A stretch of DNA of 64,000 nt from Geosiphon pyriformis (Eukaryota; Glomeromycota; Glomeromycetes; Archaeosporales; Geosiphonaceae). The stretch's first letter is position 1; each line of letters opens with the position of its first letter. Of the stretch, positions 44,714-57,700 are shown one piece after another. The stretch is taken from contig JAAOMT010000771.1 in assembly GCA_016748015.1 (NCBI GenBank), positions 71,368 through 135,367 of the forward strand. The letters run 5' to 3'. The translations under genes were made by a program, and so were the position numbers. A model generated the notes under the pieces. It searched no databases, had not been told where the DNA came from, and saw nothing but the letters and a program-made list of their open reading frames with translations.

Positions 44714-46920
44714 TTAAAATTCATTCACATAATTAAAAAATGTTGGTATAATATCATCATTCTCTTTGTCCCATGTGGTGACTGTAATCTCCTCCTTGTT
44801 AAATGTAAGTCCAAATTCAACAGCCCTATTTAATCCTAAATGGACATTGGGTAAACTTTCGGGACATTAAAAGAAATTAAAAGTGTTTTCAGCAAATATG
44901 TTGGAAAAAATTATTTATTTATCAAGATACCTTATCGTCATTTCACCTACTAGCTTCATATCAGGGTCATCACAATAATAACCATTTTTTTTAGAGTATA
45001 ATATATTTAAAGTTAATATGTTCTTGATTAGCTCTAACAGGATATCAACCGGTGCTGTTACTCTACGTGCGACTAAACGATCAAATTTTAAAATACAACC
45101 CTCCGGAGTTTTATGTTTATTTGGATCAACTCCTTCTTTCCAAACGGTTGAGATTTGAATTTCATAAGTATATTTCAATACACGCGATTTCACCAGTGGT
45201 TTATCAAGTCCCCAATGAATTTCATCACAATTTATTAAAAACATAAAACCGCCACCTTTAATGAAATTAAGCTCTTGAAACTTACATAATGTACGGCACC
45301 ACGTAAAATCGCAGCGAGAGGATTCTGTGGTACGACTATTATACCAATTTCTTGACTAAATATTTTTTTGATTCTTGCGATCAGATAGGGACTTTCGGCA
45401 AATCATCCAACCACAAAAATTGCTGAACATTTATCCTCTCTATTGGCGTTGATTTGATTTCGAATCAATCTAATAATTTTATCTACAACTGGATCAAACA
45501 TGGCCTTAATATCCTCAAATTGAAGTTCAACCATCCATTCATCTTCCTCCATTTGTTTCTTAACGTTAGTGTTGATATATTGTTTTAAGGCTAGACAAAA
45601 GTGTTCGATATAAAGTTCAATTGGTCGAAAGGTGGAAGAATCATCGTGAAACCAGTGTTTCACATGTTGACAGAAAAATTTATTAACTAAATATTGATAT
45701 CAGCCATAATATCTTTCTTTAAAGACTTTCATTGCTTTTATGCCAAACCATCGTCCAAGAAATAGAATAAAATTCAGTGTCAACATAGGTACTACCACAA
45801 AGATAGCCAGTGCGCTCGGTAATTTCACCCAATTTGTTTTCTGCCAGCAATTTTCGCGTGGTCAAGTCAACTGATCCTCTTCCACAGTCACAAACCATAA
45901 ACGATGCTAATAATGATACAAGAAAAAATTAGCGTTTCAACTAACATACACCTCATGTTAATTTATTAATGATTCGAAAAACCAACCTCCAACGTCTAAT
46001 TGATCTTCTTTTAAAATTTGCATGCAATAAATAACTGCTGCTTTGGCTGTTAGCCAAGATAGTAAAATAGAAGTGTTTAGATAAATGAAAAATCATGCCA
46101 AATTGGAATAAGTCATTTTAAGAATTTACGTTCTGATATAAATTCGAAATTGGTTGCATGCTTTGTGGCCAAGAAACCAGCCTTGAATATACAATCCCGA
46201 AAAATTCCTTTAGTTCCGGGTACCTATGCAAAAAAAAATAGCAATGATTCGGTTTAAGTAAATTAGGCATAAAATTCTCGAATCTTATCTACAGAAATAT
46301 AGAAACTAGTGGAAAGTCGTAATCTACCCATTTGGCTAGAACAGTGAAGACAAACAGGACTTGAGGGAAAATTATACCAAGCCATTGTTTTTCCAGAGTT
46401 TCTTTTATCAACTTAAAGCAACTCAAATAAATATTATGTGATCTCATAGAGTTATAAAATTACAGCAATTGTAAACCTTTTGCATTTCACATAGGAAATC
46501 AGTGATTGCAGTCCTAAAATTTAAACCGATCGGCATTTTTGGCTTTTTTTCTTCGCTCATATCAGCCAAATGAAGTTTAAAAAACTCAACGGGAGGAGGA
46601 TCAATAAATTTTTTATCTCTTTTGGATGGTTCTTTAGCAATGACCGCGTAGCCCCACAACTTCACTTTTCAATCATTATCATATTGAAGAACCGTATTTG
46701 TTTTTGGGGAGATGTGTCTGAGAAATGAGTCGTGAACCATGACATCATGATTAATTTTGTGACTATAAGCAAAACCTAAAAAAACCAAGATATTTCTTTT
46801 ATTTTTGATTCTAACACATAAAAAACTGTTGAAAACTTTTGAAGAAGCATTTCTACCGCTGTAAGTCGTGCCAAAATCAATGGCTACAACAACTCGAAGA
46901 TCTATTGCAAACCTAAGTAA
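44714..46920 (-). pseudogene. Divergent Hsp70-like (HSPA12-type) gene, decayed
   Basis: Exons on the minus strand give the actin/Hsp70 ATPase fold in order: phosphate-1 loop RVVVAIDFGTTYSG (about 46912-46855), an intron, then SPKTNTVLQYDND and KEPSKRDKKF. A PGTKGIFRDCIFKAGF segment (46230-46180), AAVIYCMQILKEDQLDV (about 46050-45990), and the phosphate-2 region DCGRGSVDLTTRKLLAENKLGEI (about 45893-45825) follow. Next come a helical lid (45663-45403), the adenosine segment VVG*FAESPYL, and a C-terminal part ending FFNYVNEF at 44714. Short AT-rich introns separate exons. Stops after NTVLQYDND and in VVG*F, plus a frame change near 45770, show it is a pseudogene. These genes are highly multiplied in arbuscular mycorrhizal fungi; the role of the family is poorly known. 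Confidence 0.85.
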
Positions 46921-46989
46921 TTTATTCACAAAGTTTAAAGCTCTTGTTTTTTCACAAAAAAAAAGAAAAAAGAATTTATGCAAAATCCC

Positions 46990-47280
46990 AAATAGAGAAT
47001 GCTAAAATTCAGATCTTTGGTCCAACCAAGCTAGTTTGTTTTTCGTACAAATACTACGTGTAGTCAAGAATAAATGGGCTAAGCTTAGAATGGCTATGCC
47101 TATTTGTTTATCGGTTGCAAAAACTTTTAAAACAAGTTTGAGCCCAAAATTGAACAAGGAAAACGTCGTAGAATGACAATAGCAATCTCTTCGGCTTATT
47201 ATTTTCCCAATATTTAGAATTGAAGGCTGATTGTAACTACTGGTCAGCGGCTTTTCCTTTCTTCACTTTCTTAACCATGT
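46990..47280 (-). other. Possible short exon or remnant upstream of the Hsp70-like gene
   Basis: An ATG at 47278 (minus) opens a short basic frame MVKKVKKGKAADQ followed by a stop and then SAFNSKYWENNKPKRLL. It reads like the start of a small basic protein but I cannot identify it. Confidence 0.25.
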
Positions 47281-48419
47281 TAAAATATAAATTTGAAAAT
47301 AAATAAAAAAAATATGAATTTTTTTCTAAAACGTTTCAATATTGTATAAAAATAAAAATAATGTAAATTTTAAATATTTTATTTAAATATCGGTTTTTAT
47401 AAAAAAAAATTTTAGCAATAATTGCAAAATTATTTTTAAATAATAAAATATTCAAAAAAATACAATATAAAAAAACATTATATGCCAAAAAATATGAACA
47501 TTTACCAATTAAATCATCAGTATTATTATTATTAATTATTTCCACTTTTGTATATAACTTAAGTCTTTAAATTAAATAACTAAGTTTTGGTTTTATAATT
47601 AATTATCAAAAAATAATATTTTTACTGATTTTTTAAACAAATTTTTTAAAACAAATTTCTTAGTTAAGACTGTATACAAACCCCAAATTTTTGTTCAAAT
47701 TACATATAATTTACAAAATAGCCAAGTTATTGAATATTTCTTCTAATTTCTAAATTCTTTAAATATAATCTGAAATTTTTATGACACCACATTTGCTGTA
47801 AACTGAGCTAAAATCTTAAAGTTATAAATCTTTTTTTAACACTGTTGACAATTTATTATGTACAATCTTCATTATATGTATATGTAAATTTGCAAATTTA
47901 AACTGGATTTAATATTTAAATCAGGAATTTTATATAATATTTAAACTCTTTTTAACCAAATGTATTTACACATTTTAAAACAAGCTTTGCCTTTTAGCAG
48001 AAACAATCAACATTTTTATATAAGTGTTTTATTACATATTGTGCATTCACAAATATTATTGACCCTATTTTTGCTTTTTAAATATAAGTTTATCAAATTT
48101 AAACACAACAAAGGCCGAAAATTTACAGTTTTATTAGCCAAAAATCTGGTTTTAAAACACTTACATGTTCTCTGATCTTAATTTAATTTATAGTTAAATT
48201 TTTTTTCTTAATTAATGTTATAATTCTGCATTTTTCAACCCAATATTTGCTTCGAGAATCAGATCAATTTTTTTTCAATTCAATTTTACACCATTTAATT
48301 ATCTGTTAATATTGTTGATTTTTTGTAAACAGAAATTATTTCTATTATTAATACAATTGCTTATAATTTTGTAATATTAATAACATTATGGAAACTTTTA
48401 ATTTTTAGTTATATTAATT
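47281..48419. other. AT desert, left part
   Basis: Extremely AT-rich; open frames here (for example 47960-48175) consist mostly of Ile, Phe, Leu, Lys and Asn and are expected by chance at this composition. Nothing recognised. Confidence 0.6.
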
Positions 48420-48730
48420 ATCCACGCATATTGATTTAGTTATTAACTCGATTATTAATCTGATTATTGACTGAATTATTAATGTGATTACAAATTTAAT
48501 AATTGATCCCTTTTCAAAAGTATATAAGTAAAACTCTCCAAAGTTATAAAAAAGTATTCACACATGGATCAATTAAATTTTGATAAAGATCAAAACAATG
48601 ATATCAACTTCTTTAAATTTCTTTTTACTATTTCTTTTTTTTTCTTTTCTTGATTTGTATATTGTTAGCTTTTGTGAAGAATATTGAATAAAGATTTATT
48701 GAAAAGTACAAACAATACCTGTTATTGAAT
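48420..48730 (+). repeat. Solo-LTR fragment of the G3 family
   Basis: A tandem array with period 12 (48433-48508; units like CTGATTATTGAC and CGATTATTAAT) is followed by TATATAAG at 48521-48528, the same arrangement as in the LTR of G3 read in its own direction. A T/C-rich tract and an AATAAA (about 48688) follow. The ends are not defined. Confidence 0.6.
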
Positions 48731-51700
48731 TATAAAAGCAAAAACATAAGGCATATAATTATAACAGATGTATTTTTTTTTGTTGACAGTACAAACTATT
48801 CCTTAACTTTCAGATTCTCTTGTTACTTTTGTGAATAATAATAACTGAAATATTAATGAAACTGATCTTGTACATTGAATTCTTACAAATTTAATTCACT
48901 TATTAAAGTTGAATTTCTCTTTTATCATTTTTCACCATACAATATTTTGTTTTACTTTGCTATCTGTTAATTTGTTATTTCAATCTGTAATAATATCATT
49001 ATTTTCAACTTTAATTCTCATGTTTAAACTTTCAAAGCACATTATACTATCTTTTTTACTGATTTAAATTCCAGGTTTTTAATTGAATCATTAATAAAAA
49101 TAAAAATACTACAATTTTTACTCTTTTTTAATTTGTTTTATTACCAGCATTCTTTATTTTTTCAAATTTTACGTATTAATAAACTAATTAAAAACAAATA
49201 TATATAACCAAAAGTTTGAATGCATTTAAACTTATATTACAAGTATTTAGTTTGCACTTAATCAAATTCTTATTATTTTAGCCAAAAAATTATTCAATGA
49301 ATTAATTTTAAGCCTTATAAAACAAATAACAGAATTTTTAAATCTATATTTGAAAAGTCTATTAAGTATTTTATCGAAATTAGAAAACTTAATAAAAACT
49401 GCTATTTTAATTTTTGTTTGCACTTACTTAAATGTTTTGATTCTATATAGCAAAAAATAATAAATAACTTTACTAAAAAATCTTTAAACAATTTGCTTTA
49501 GATTTTAGATTGCTTCTAATAAAATGCTTCCATTTTTTACAAATTTTTTTGTTAACAAAACTTATTTGCATTCAAAAATTAATAATTGAAAATAGAATTA
49601 TTGAAACCAAGTAATAATATTGTTTGTCTAAAATAGCTTTTCTAAGCATTTTGTTTGCAAAATATTTAATATTAGCATAAATTTTTTTAAGTTAGTTTAC
49701 TCCAATCCTTTGTTCAAAGCATAATATCAAGCTATTAATAAAATTCTTTTGGTTTTATGACAGAAATATTTTTTTACTAATAATCAATATTGTTTTCAAA
49801 TTTTATAATTAATTAATATACTACTGTTTTTTTATTATCTATCAAAATATTATTAATCATAAAAAATTTATTTGCAATATTCAAAATATATTAGATAGTT
49901 GTATGACTATAGCTAATTTATATTGTGCTATCAACAAAAGCACATTGCAAAAAATAATGTTCAGTTTGTTTTAACTTCAAAATGTCTAGTTTTAGAAATA
50001 AGTTTTAAGTCAATATAATATTATAACATACTTTGTTTTTTTTACACAAATTTAGTTTTAAAAAAATTCAACTTATTAAGTTATATGTTTTATGTATATT
50101 CTGCAAAAACCATTTACAATTCTTTGTTTTTTTTGTGTATTCTCAATTACTAATCCAACAGTAAAAATAGAAATTCAAATGAATGTATCTTTTAACATTA
50201 AAAAACTATTACCATAAAGCAAAAACTTATAATTACAGTCTGTAGAGATGAGTTTAATAATAATTTTAAAAGTATTTTTTTAACAGTTTTAATTAGTGTA
50301 ATAGATTTAGTACTTGTTAACAAAATTTTCTATTTACATGGTTTAGAAGTTATTATTATTTATTTATTTAATAAGCAATGATTAAATATATTTAATAAAA
50401 ACCCCAAAATAAATAAATTACTGCATTTGCAAATTTATTTAGAATTTTAAAAAAGCCTGTAGCTTTATTGTTAAGCAAATGTTTTGACACTTTTAAGAAT
50501 TCATCTATTCTAATATAATTCATAATTTTAACAAAACTATTATCTTTTATGTATTCCATAAACTTATATTAATTTTTTCAAACTACAAACATATTGTTTA
50601 TAATATTTCTTTTAAGTTTATTATTTTATAATTGTATCAACTCTAGATCTAATCTCCTGAAGATTCAAAATAGTCTAACATTATCTTTTTAAATGGCTAT
50701 TTTAAAATGCTTTTTATGATGTGCTTTTTATTTGTCTCTAAATTTTTTATTTTTTTATGAATTACTTTTTAAATTTGCATTTTTTTAGCATTTTTACTTT
50801 CTGTATTTTAAAACAGCAGTAAGATTTTCTAATTCTGGTCATTAAAATTTCTATTCTATTTAAGTTTTAACTTAAAACATCTTTTATCTTATCAATATTT
50901 TTTCTATTTAACTTATCTTATTATGTTAAGAGCTTTATTTAATTTTTTAACGCTATTTAATTCAAGAATCTTGAAAATTTTAGAAACAAGTAATTTAATT
51001 TATAAAACTTTAAAAACATTTGTTTATTGCAGAATTCTTATTTTTGAACCAATATTTTTTAAAATCTTTATTTTTAACTTGTATATTATATTTTTAAGAA
51101 TATTTTACATAATATTTAAGTTATTATTTACTTTAATTTCATTACAATTAGGCAAATTGTCAATTGTATTTATCAATATTTCCAGAATTAAACTGTTTTT
51201 ACTTTTGGTTTTTAGTATTCTTTAATCTATATTTTCATTACTTTTTATTGCTTGTTTGCAAATTGCATTTGTTTTGAAATTAATTAGATTTTTTAGCCTT
51301 ATAAAATTGAAAATATTTTATAATTTGCATTAAAACATTTACCTATTTATAAACTTTCTTATTAATTATTGTGCCAAATATTTTAGCATGAAAGCATATA
51401 TAATTAATTAGTTTTAAGTGTTTATGAAATTATTTTAAATTTATTTTTTTGACATAAAATTATTTGGTAATATATACTAAAACCAAAACTTTTAAATTAC
51501 AACAAATTAGCCACTCTTTAAATTATTTTTATTAAGATCTCTTTTAACCAAAAGAAAAAAAAGTTCAAAAACATAGAAAAATTTGTATAAAAAAGAGCTT
51601 TTATTATGTAGAAAATGTATCTTATATTAAATATTTTAAGCAAAATACTACTTCCAACACTTAAAATAAAAACAATTCATTGAAAAAAAATTCTTTTAAC

Positions 51701-54515
51701 TACTAACTATAGATATATTAGTTTATCAATAGACCCAAAATTAGTTATTATAATTGTTTTTATAAAATTAATTCGAATTGAGTTTTAAAATCGGGATAAT
51801 TCATTATAAGTTTGAATACTTTAAAAAAAATACTTAAGATTTATTAAAAATTAGACTTGATTGAATTTATAAACTGGTTAATAACTTCTTAAAACATAAG
51901 TTATTACATTGAAGATTTTCTTCTGCTGAAAATGAAAAGCAATTACTGAAAACTTGGATTTAGCTATTAGCTTATAATATTTTCCTACACAAAAAAAAAT
52001 AGTGTAATAACAGAATTAGGCCAAAATTTTGACAGCAATATATCTATTAGAATTAAAATAATTTTGCAATAGAATAAACATAATCAAAAAATAAAATCTT
52101 TAATAATCTTGTGATAATAAAATTAAATTATTTATATGCTTATGTCATCTTATAATGTTTTTTGTTTAGCAAAATTGCTTATTTTTTGTATTAAATGTTG
52201 CTACTTTCTATATTAATTTATTTATAATAAAATAATATCATTTAAAGTTTATACAGTTTTTAAAAATTTTAACTTAGCTATTAAATTCATAACAATATTT
52301 GAAAATTCTTGAAAACTTTGCTTTATCCTATTTATTCTCTTTATTATATAGATATTAGCATTATAAACAACCGCTAACAAGTTTTTATTACACTATTTAT
52401 TAATGAATTTTGCTTAAAAACTACTATTAAAAACTAATATTAATAAATTTTTAAGAAAAATCTGAAAAAAATCTTTGTTAATAGTAATTAGCATAATTAA
52501 ACTTTGTTCTGTTTTGGTTATTTATAACTCAAATTCTTTAAACATTCTTATTTTTAATATTTCTTAAATTAAAGTTTATTTTTTATTACAAAATCTGTAA
52601 TTAAATATTTTATTTTTGAATATCTTTTATAAAATTCATTTTAATACTTTTTTACTTTTATTTTTGGCTGAAAGTATTTACAGTGCCAGCTTTTAAACAA
52701 AAAAACTACTTGAAAAATAATTATTATTAATTAAATAAACAATATATAAAAATTTGTAAAAAAAATATATAAAGAACTTCAAAACAATGAAACTTTTACT
52801 ATGTAAAAATGTTTTCTAGCTTTTTTCAATTAAGAAATTAATCCATTTTTTAATAAATATCAGTGAATATATTTTGAAAAACGTTTTAAAATTTGTTTTT
52901 TTATGTTTTAATTAAGTATAATCTTATCAAAATTTATAATGTTTTTATTTTTAAAAGTTAAACTATACAGTTAACTTATGTTTTTTATAATATATAATTA
53001 ATTATTCAAATTTAAATTAATAAATATTATTTATCTTTTAAACTAAATATATTTAATGTTTCTATTTTTCAGTCTTCTTTTTACAAAACATTATTTTTTT
53101 TCTAAATATATACTACATATATTATAAATTTTTTTATAACTTAAATAACAGCAGACAAATTTCCAAAATTATGCTCATTAAAAAAATAGGTTTTTTTTCT
53201 ATTCTTAAACTGGCTAGAGTTTTTAAGCAAATAAAAAATTAACTTAAATATACCTTTAATTTAAAAATTTGATAAAACAAATTTAATTTCAATATTTATA
53301 GCAAAATTTATTTGGTTTAACAACAATAAACTCAACCAATTTTGACAAGTTTTAAAGTTTTAACTTAAATAAGTTAATCTTAGAATTATAATTAGCATTG
53401 ACAAAATCAATAGAAGAAATAATATTATAAATTTTTGAAAAAACAACAACTTTAACATAAAACACAAATTAATAAATCAATTAACAAAAATTTTAAATAT
53501 GACAAAAAACTTAAAAACTGCTTAAAAACAACAACAAAAATAGTATTATAAATACACATCAAATAATTTTTATACAAAGTATTAATTTATTAAAAGGTTT
53601 TCTAAACTTGAAAATAATAATAAAAAATTATTAATAATAATTAATATTAAAAAATTAAAGAATAAAACAAGTTTATTTACCAATTTGAAAAACCAAATTA
53701 CTAATTTTAAAGACTGTACAATTATAAAAAAAGTTGATTGATTTGGTTTTAAAATATTATAAAAAATAATAACTTCTTTTTAATTGACAAAAAAAGTTTA
53801 AATATTATTTTTAATTATTAAAACTAACTAATAAATAAAAATAGCATAAACAACTTCAAAAAACTTAAAATATATAACAACATATTAAAAACCAATAGAT
53901 TTTAGTTTAATACTCACAAAATTATTAAAAATACTTGATCTTTTTAAAAATAATATTCAAAAAAATTATATAAAGTTACAATAACAAAAGCAAAAACAGA
54001 CTTATAAAAATTTTATAATTTTAAAAGAAATAAAAAAAAGAATCAGAAAGCTTAATTTAATTTAAGAAAACTTGAAATACAAACTTTATACAAAAAACTT
54101 TGTTATTGTTCTTTATAATTAACTTCAAACCAAAAAAACTTATATAAATTCAAAAGCAAACTTAATATAAACTATTTTAATTTTAGCAATTTTACCAGAC
54201 ATTTAAATAAAAACCACTTATTTAAAAATATTTTAATAATTTGCATTAATTTTTTAGTTATTACCAAAAACAATATTTGCAAAAAAAATTATTTTTATTT
54301 AATTAATTCAGTTTTAAAATTAGGTAACTTAATAAAATACTATTGTTTATAATCAGATTTAGAATAAGCACTGTAATTAGTATAGTTATAACAAAAAAAC
54401 AAGCTTTAAAGTAAAAATAGTGTTCTTAAAAACACTAATAAAAATAGCTTTTTTTAGATATTATTAAATTAACTTTTTTAGATAAAAAAAGTTGTACTCA
54501 AAGCCAAAAACAATA
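48731..54515. other. AT desert into which LINE2 inserted
   Basis: Almost 6 kb of very AT-rich sequence without interpretable frames. By eye the right part (53340-54500) is A-rich with C more common than G, the reverse of the desert around LINE1. The longest frame (50923-51225) is a hydrophobic Ile/Leu/Phe string and is not considered a gene. Confidence 0.6.
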
Positions 54516-54526
54516 TTTTAATAGTA
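54516..54526 (+). repeat. Target-site duplication, left copy, LINE2
   Basis: TTTTAATAGTA, identical to 61144-61154 at the other end of the element. The T's could partly belong to the element, so at least AATAGTA is duplicated. Confidence 0.75.
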
Positions 54527-54539
54527 GTTTTTTTTTATT

Positions 54540-54770
54540 AAAGTTTAACAAGTGGAATTCAAACACCACTTAGTGCTATATATCATATAAATGATTTAAA
54601 CTAAGCAAGAATCATGTCTTTGCTACACATGACCAGACATTCAGACTAGTCAGAACAACACTATGTACTTATATGAACTGAAGCCATGTCACCAACACCT
54701 GCATAAAACAAACAACACTTATAATACCCAAAACTAATGCCAAGTGCATTAGCAACACTCAACAACCTAA
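54540..54770 (-). other. LINE2 3' UTR with terminal hairpin
   Basis: On the minus strand AGTGG (54570-54566), a 10-nt loop and CCACT (54555-54551) form a 5-bp stem, followed by a TTAAACTTTAAT spacer and A's. It corresponds to the hairpin at 23527-23543 in LINE1, where the equivalent fifth pair is G-U. Confidence 0.65.
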
Positions 54771-57700
54771 TTACTCTAGCCGATCATGTGGAATCAACTT
54801 ATTCTTCTTCATAATGGCCCGGTGTTTCACATGGACCAGCCAGATATTATTACGAAATGCAAGACAAAACTTCCATATAAAATTTACAACATTGACCACT
54901 ACCATCTTAGGATCCTTGTAAACAGAAACAAACTCACAATACCAATTGCCAAAAACAAAACCCTTACACAGAATTGTACTGACAATCACATCCAAAATAC
55001 AAGTCAACAACAACTGCAATATGTACGAAAAAGAATGAAACAGACCAGAATGCACCTCCCAGGCAGCTACATAAGTGTCTAACAAATTGGCGCAATTATC
55101 AGCATCAGAAAAGCAAGAAAAGACATGGTTTGAGACTTCTACCTCACCACAAAACAAACAAATTACACTGGAATAACCCCTATCATACAGATGCTTTCGC
55201 ACAGCAACAGGAAAGTGATGATAAAGAGCTTTCATAAAATATGTACAAAAGCCAGCCATCCAAATACTAGTAAAACCAGTCACCATGTGAGAATTCAGGT
55301 GCCACACCAGAGAGGACCTCAACCAGTCAATATCAGCATGCAAACAACCTGGAACAACTCAGGAACCAGAACCAATCTCCCAATGCGCACGATGGATTGA
55401 CCTGAATATGTCATGAACAAAATGCCTCAAATTACCAAAAACTGTATTAACACCAGCCTTCAAAAACCTCTCACTGACCAAGTGGGGCAAATGCCAGGCA
55501 GAAAGGGCAGCATTCTTAGCCAGCGCATCAGCACACTCGTTGCCTGAGACACTCAAATGGCCTTTAACCTTAATCCAATTAACATCCAAATTTTTGTGAT
55601 AAATAACATTGGTGATGTGACGATGCTCAATTCAACAACAATTCTTGAAATCAGGGCCAACCAATAAAGACTTCGACCTGCAAGCATTGATAGCCACCTG
55701 GCTGTTCAAGAACAAATCAACTGAATGAAAAGAAGAAACACACTCAAAAACCAAAGCAATGGTCTGCAACTCTGCCAAAGTAGAAAAAACCAAACCAGAA
55801 ACCCCTACACTCAGACCCAAATTAATGTTTTCAAAGAAAACTGCAGCACCAGCCAATATGTCAACAGTGTCTAAGTTACTCAGAGACCCATCTGTGTACA
55901 CAGAGAGGCAGGCGGCACCTACACTCAACAGATCATTACAAATAACACCAAAACCAAGAGACTGACAGATGTCAGAAGAACCACCAACACTCTCATAAGG
56001 GAAATGACAAGAAGGAAAAGCTACACCACTAAAAAAACATACAGAGAAATCAAACTAAAAGGGGACCAGGCCATGAGAGTTCAGTCTTTTCCAACACTTG
56101 AAAGTCTTCCAATCAAAAACAATGCCATTCCAGTCACAAAGCTGTTCTACAAAAGCAATACCATAATGCCTAAGGGAGGAGACACATTTGAAGAAAATTG
56201 TCTTACTGAGTACTAGAGACATAGAAGTACCATACCAAAGACAAAAAGCATCAGCCAGAGATCTACCCAAAGACAAATCACACCCAGAAAAAATACAAAC
56301 CACACCTGCCAAAAAGTTGTTTGAAGGGCTGACTTTAACACGAACAGAAAACAACAAAGAGTGACGAGAACACCAGTTAAGAACCTGGAGATTGTGAGAC
56401 CTATAAGAAAACAAGCAACCCAAAACACCAACCGAATTTGCAAAAGCAATAACAGAAGCCAACTTGCTCTCAGCCTGAATTTGCTCAAAAGTCTTTAAAT
56501 TGTACAAGAAAGAATAATAAAGTGCATCATTGGGAAAGTCCAAAGACAGCCCAGATTTGAATTTCAGGACCTTGTGAATTAAAGCATTCCATTTATTACA
56601 CATACTGAGAGGAATAAAACTGAACTGAGTTTTGTAGCTAACAATATGAAAGAGAACTGAAGACACCAAATAAGCAAACTGTTTATCTGAAATAATTTTT
56701 TTCAGAATAAAATTGACAAAAAACCGAATATCTGAATGTGCCTTAACCAAGCTAGACTTTGAAAGACCATTAGAAGATAAAAAAATACCCAGATAATGAT
56801 GAGATTCACCTCTTTTAGTGATGGAAATTGGCATATCACTGATAGTTAAGTAAAGAGCAGTGACCTGACAGTTGATAGAAATGGCCACAGTTTTGTCATT
56901 GTTTATCGAAATGTCATTTAAATAAAAGAACTCACTAGCAACATTGAGGATGTGTTGTGTAGCAGCTTGGCTGCTACCGACCCAGATAGTATTATCAACA
57001 AAAGCACTAGTGGCCAGAAATGATGTTAGCCCAGCTTGAGATTCTACTTGGCCAGTCTTAGAAACAAAATGAGAAATCAACCTGTAACCACAAATGCTCT
57101 TCTGTTTCTTAACCTTACACAAAAGCAAATCATAAAATATGCACTAGAGAAGTGGTGAAAAAACCTCTCCCTGATCTAATCCATCGTGAACATGATATCT
57201 ATTAGTCAAACCAAAATCTGTCATCACTCTGTTAGTGCAACCATTATGAATGCTACCAAAAAATCTGATAAATTTGTCACATATTTTGATCCTGATCAAA
57301 CTCCTCTTGAGATGTTCCCAACCAACAGAATCATAAGCTTTGCGCATATCCTGTAAAACCAGCCACAACTTTCAGTTTTTTTCCAAAGCATCATCGATCA
57401 CTGAACCAATAACAAAGATAGGCGATTGAGTAGACATATTTTTCAGAACAGAGAAATTGTCCCCACAGAGAACATTAAAAGTGCTACAAGCCAGAGAGAT
57501 CTGATTTGAAAGAATCTTGGAAAGGATCTTGCAAGCTGTTTCAATCAAAACAATAGGGTGAGTATTTGTAAGAACCTCTTCTCACTCGTAAGATTTAAGA
57601 ATTATTAAGACCCAGGTTTCCCTCCAAGATCCAAGTACTGACTAACAACCCAAACAAAAATTTAAGAGCACTAAAAGCATATCCAAGACTGACTTGTAAC

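Noticed and set aside
50923-51225. 100-codon hydrophobic ORF in the AT desert
   Set aside because: It consists almost only of Ile, Leu, Phe, Lys and Asn, as expected for random AT-rich DNA, and has no neighbour or motif in support.
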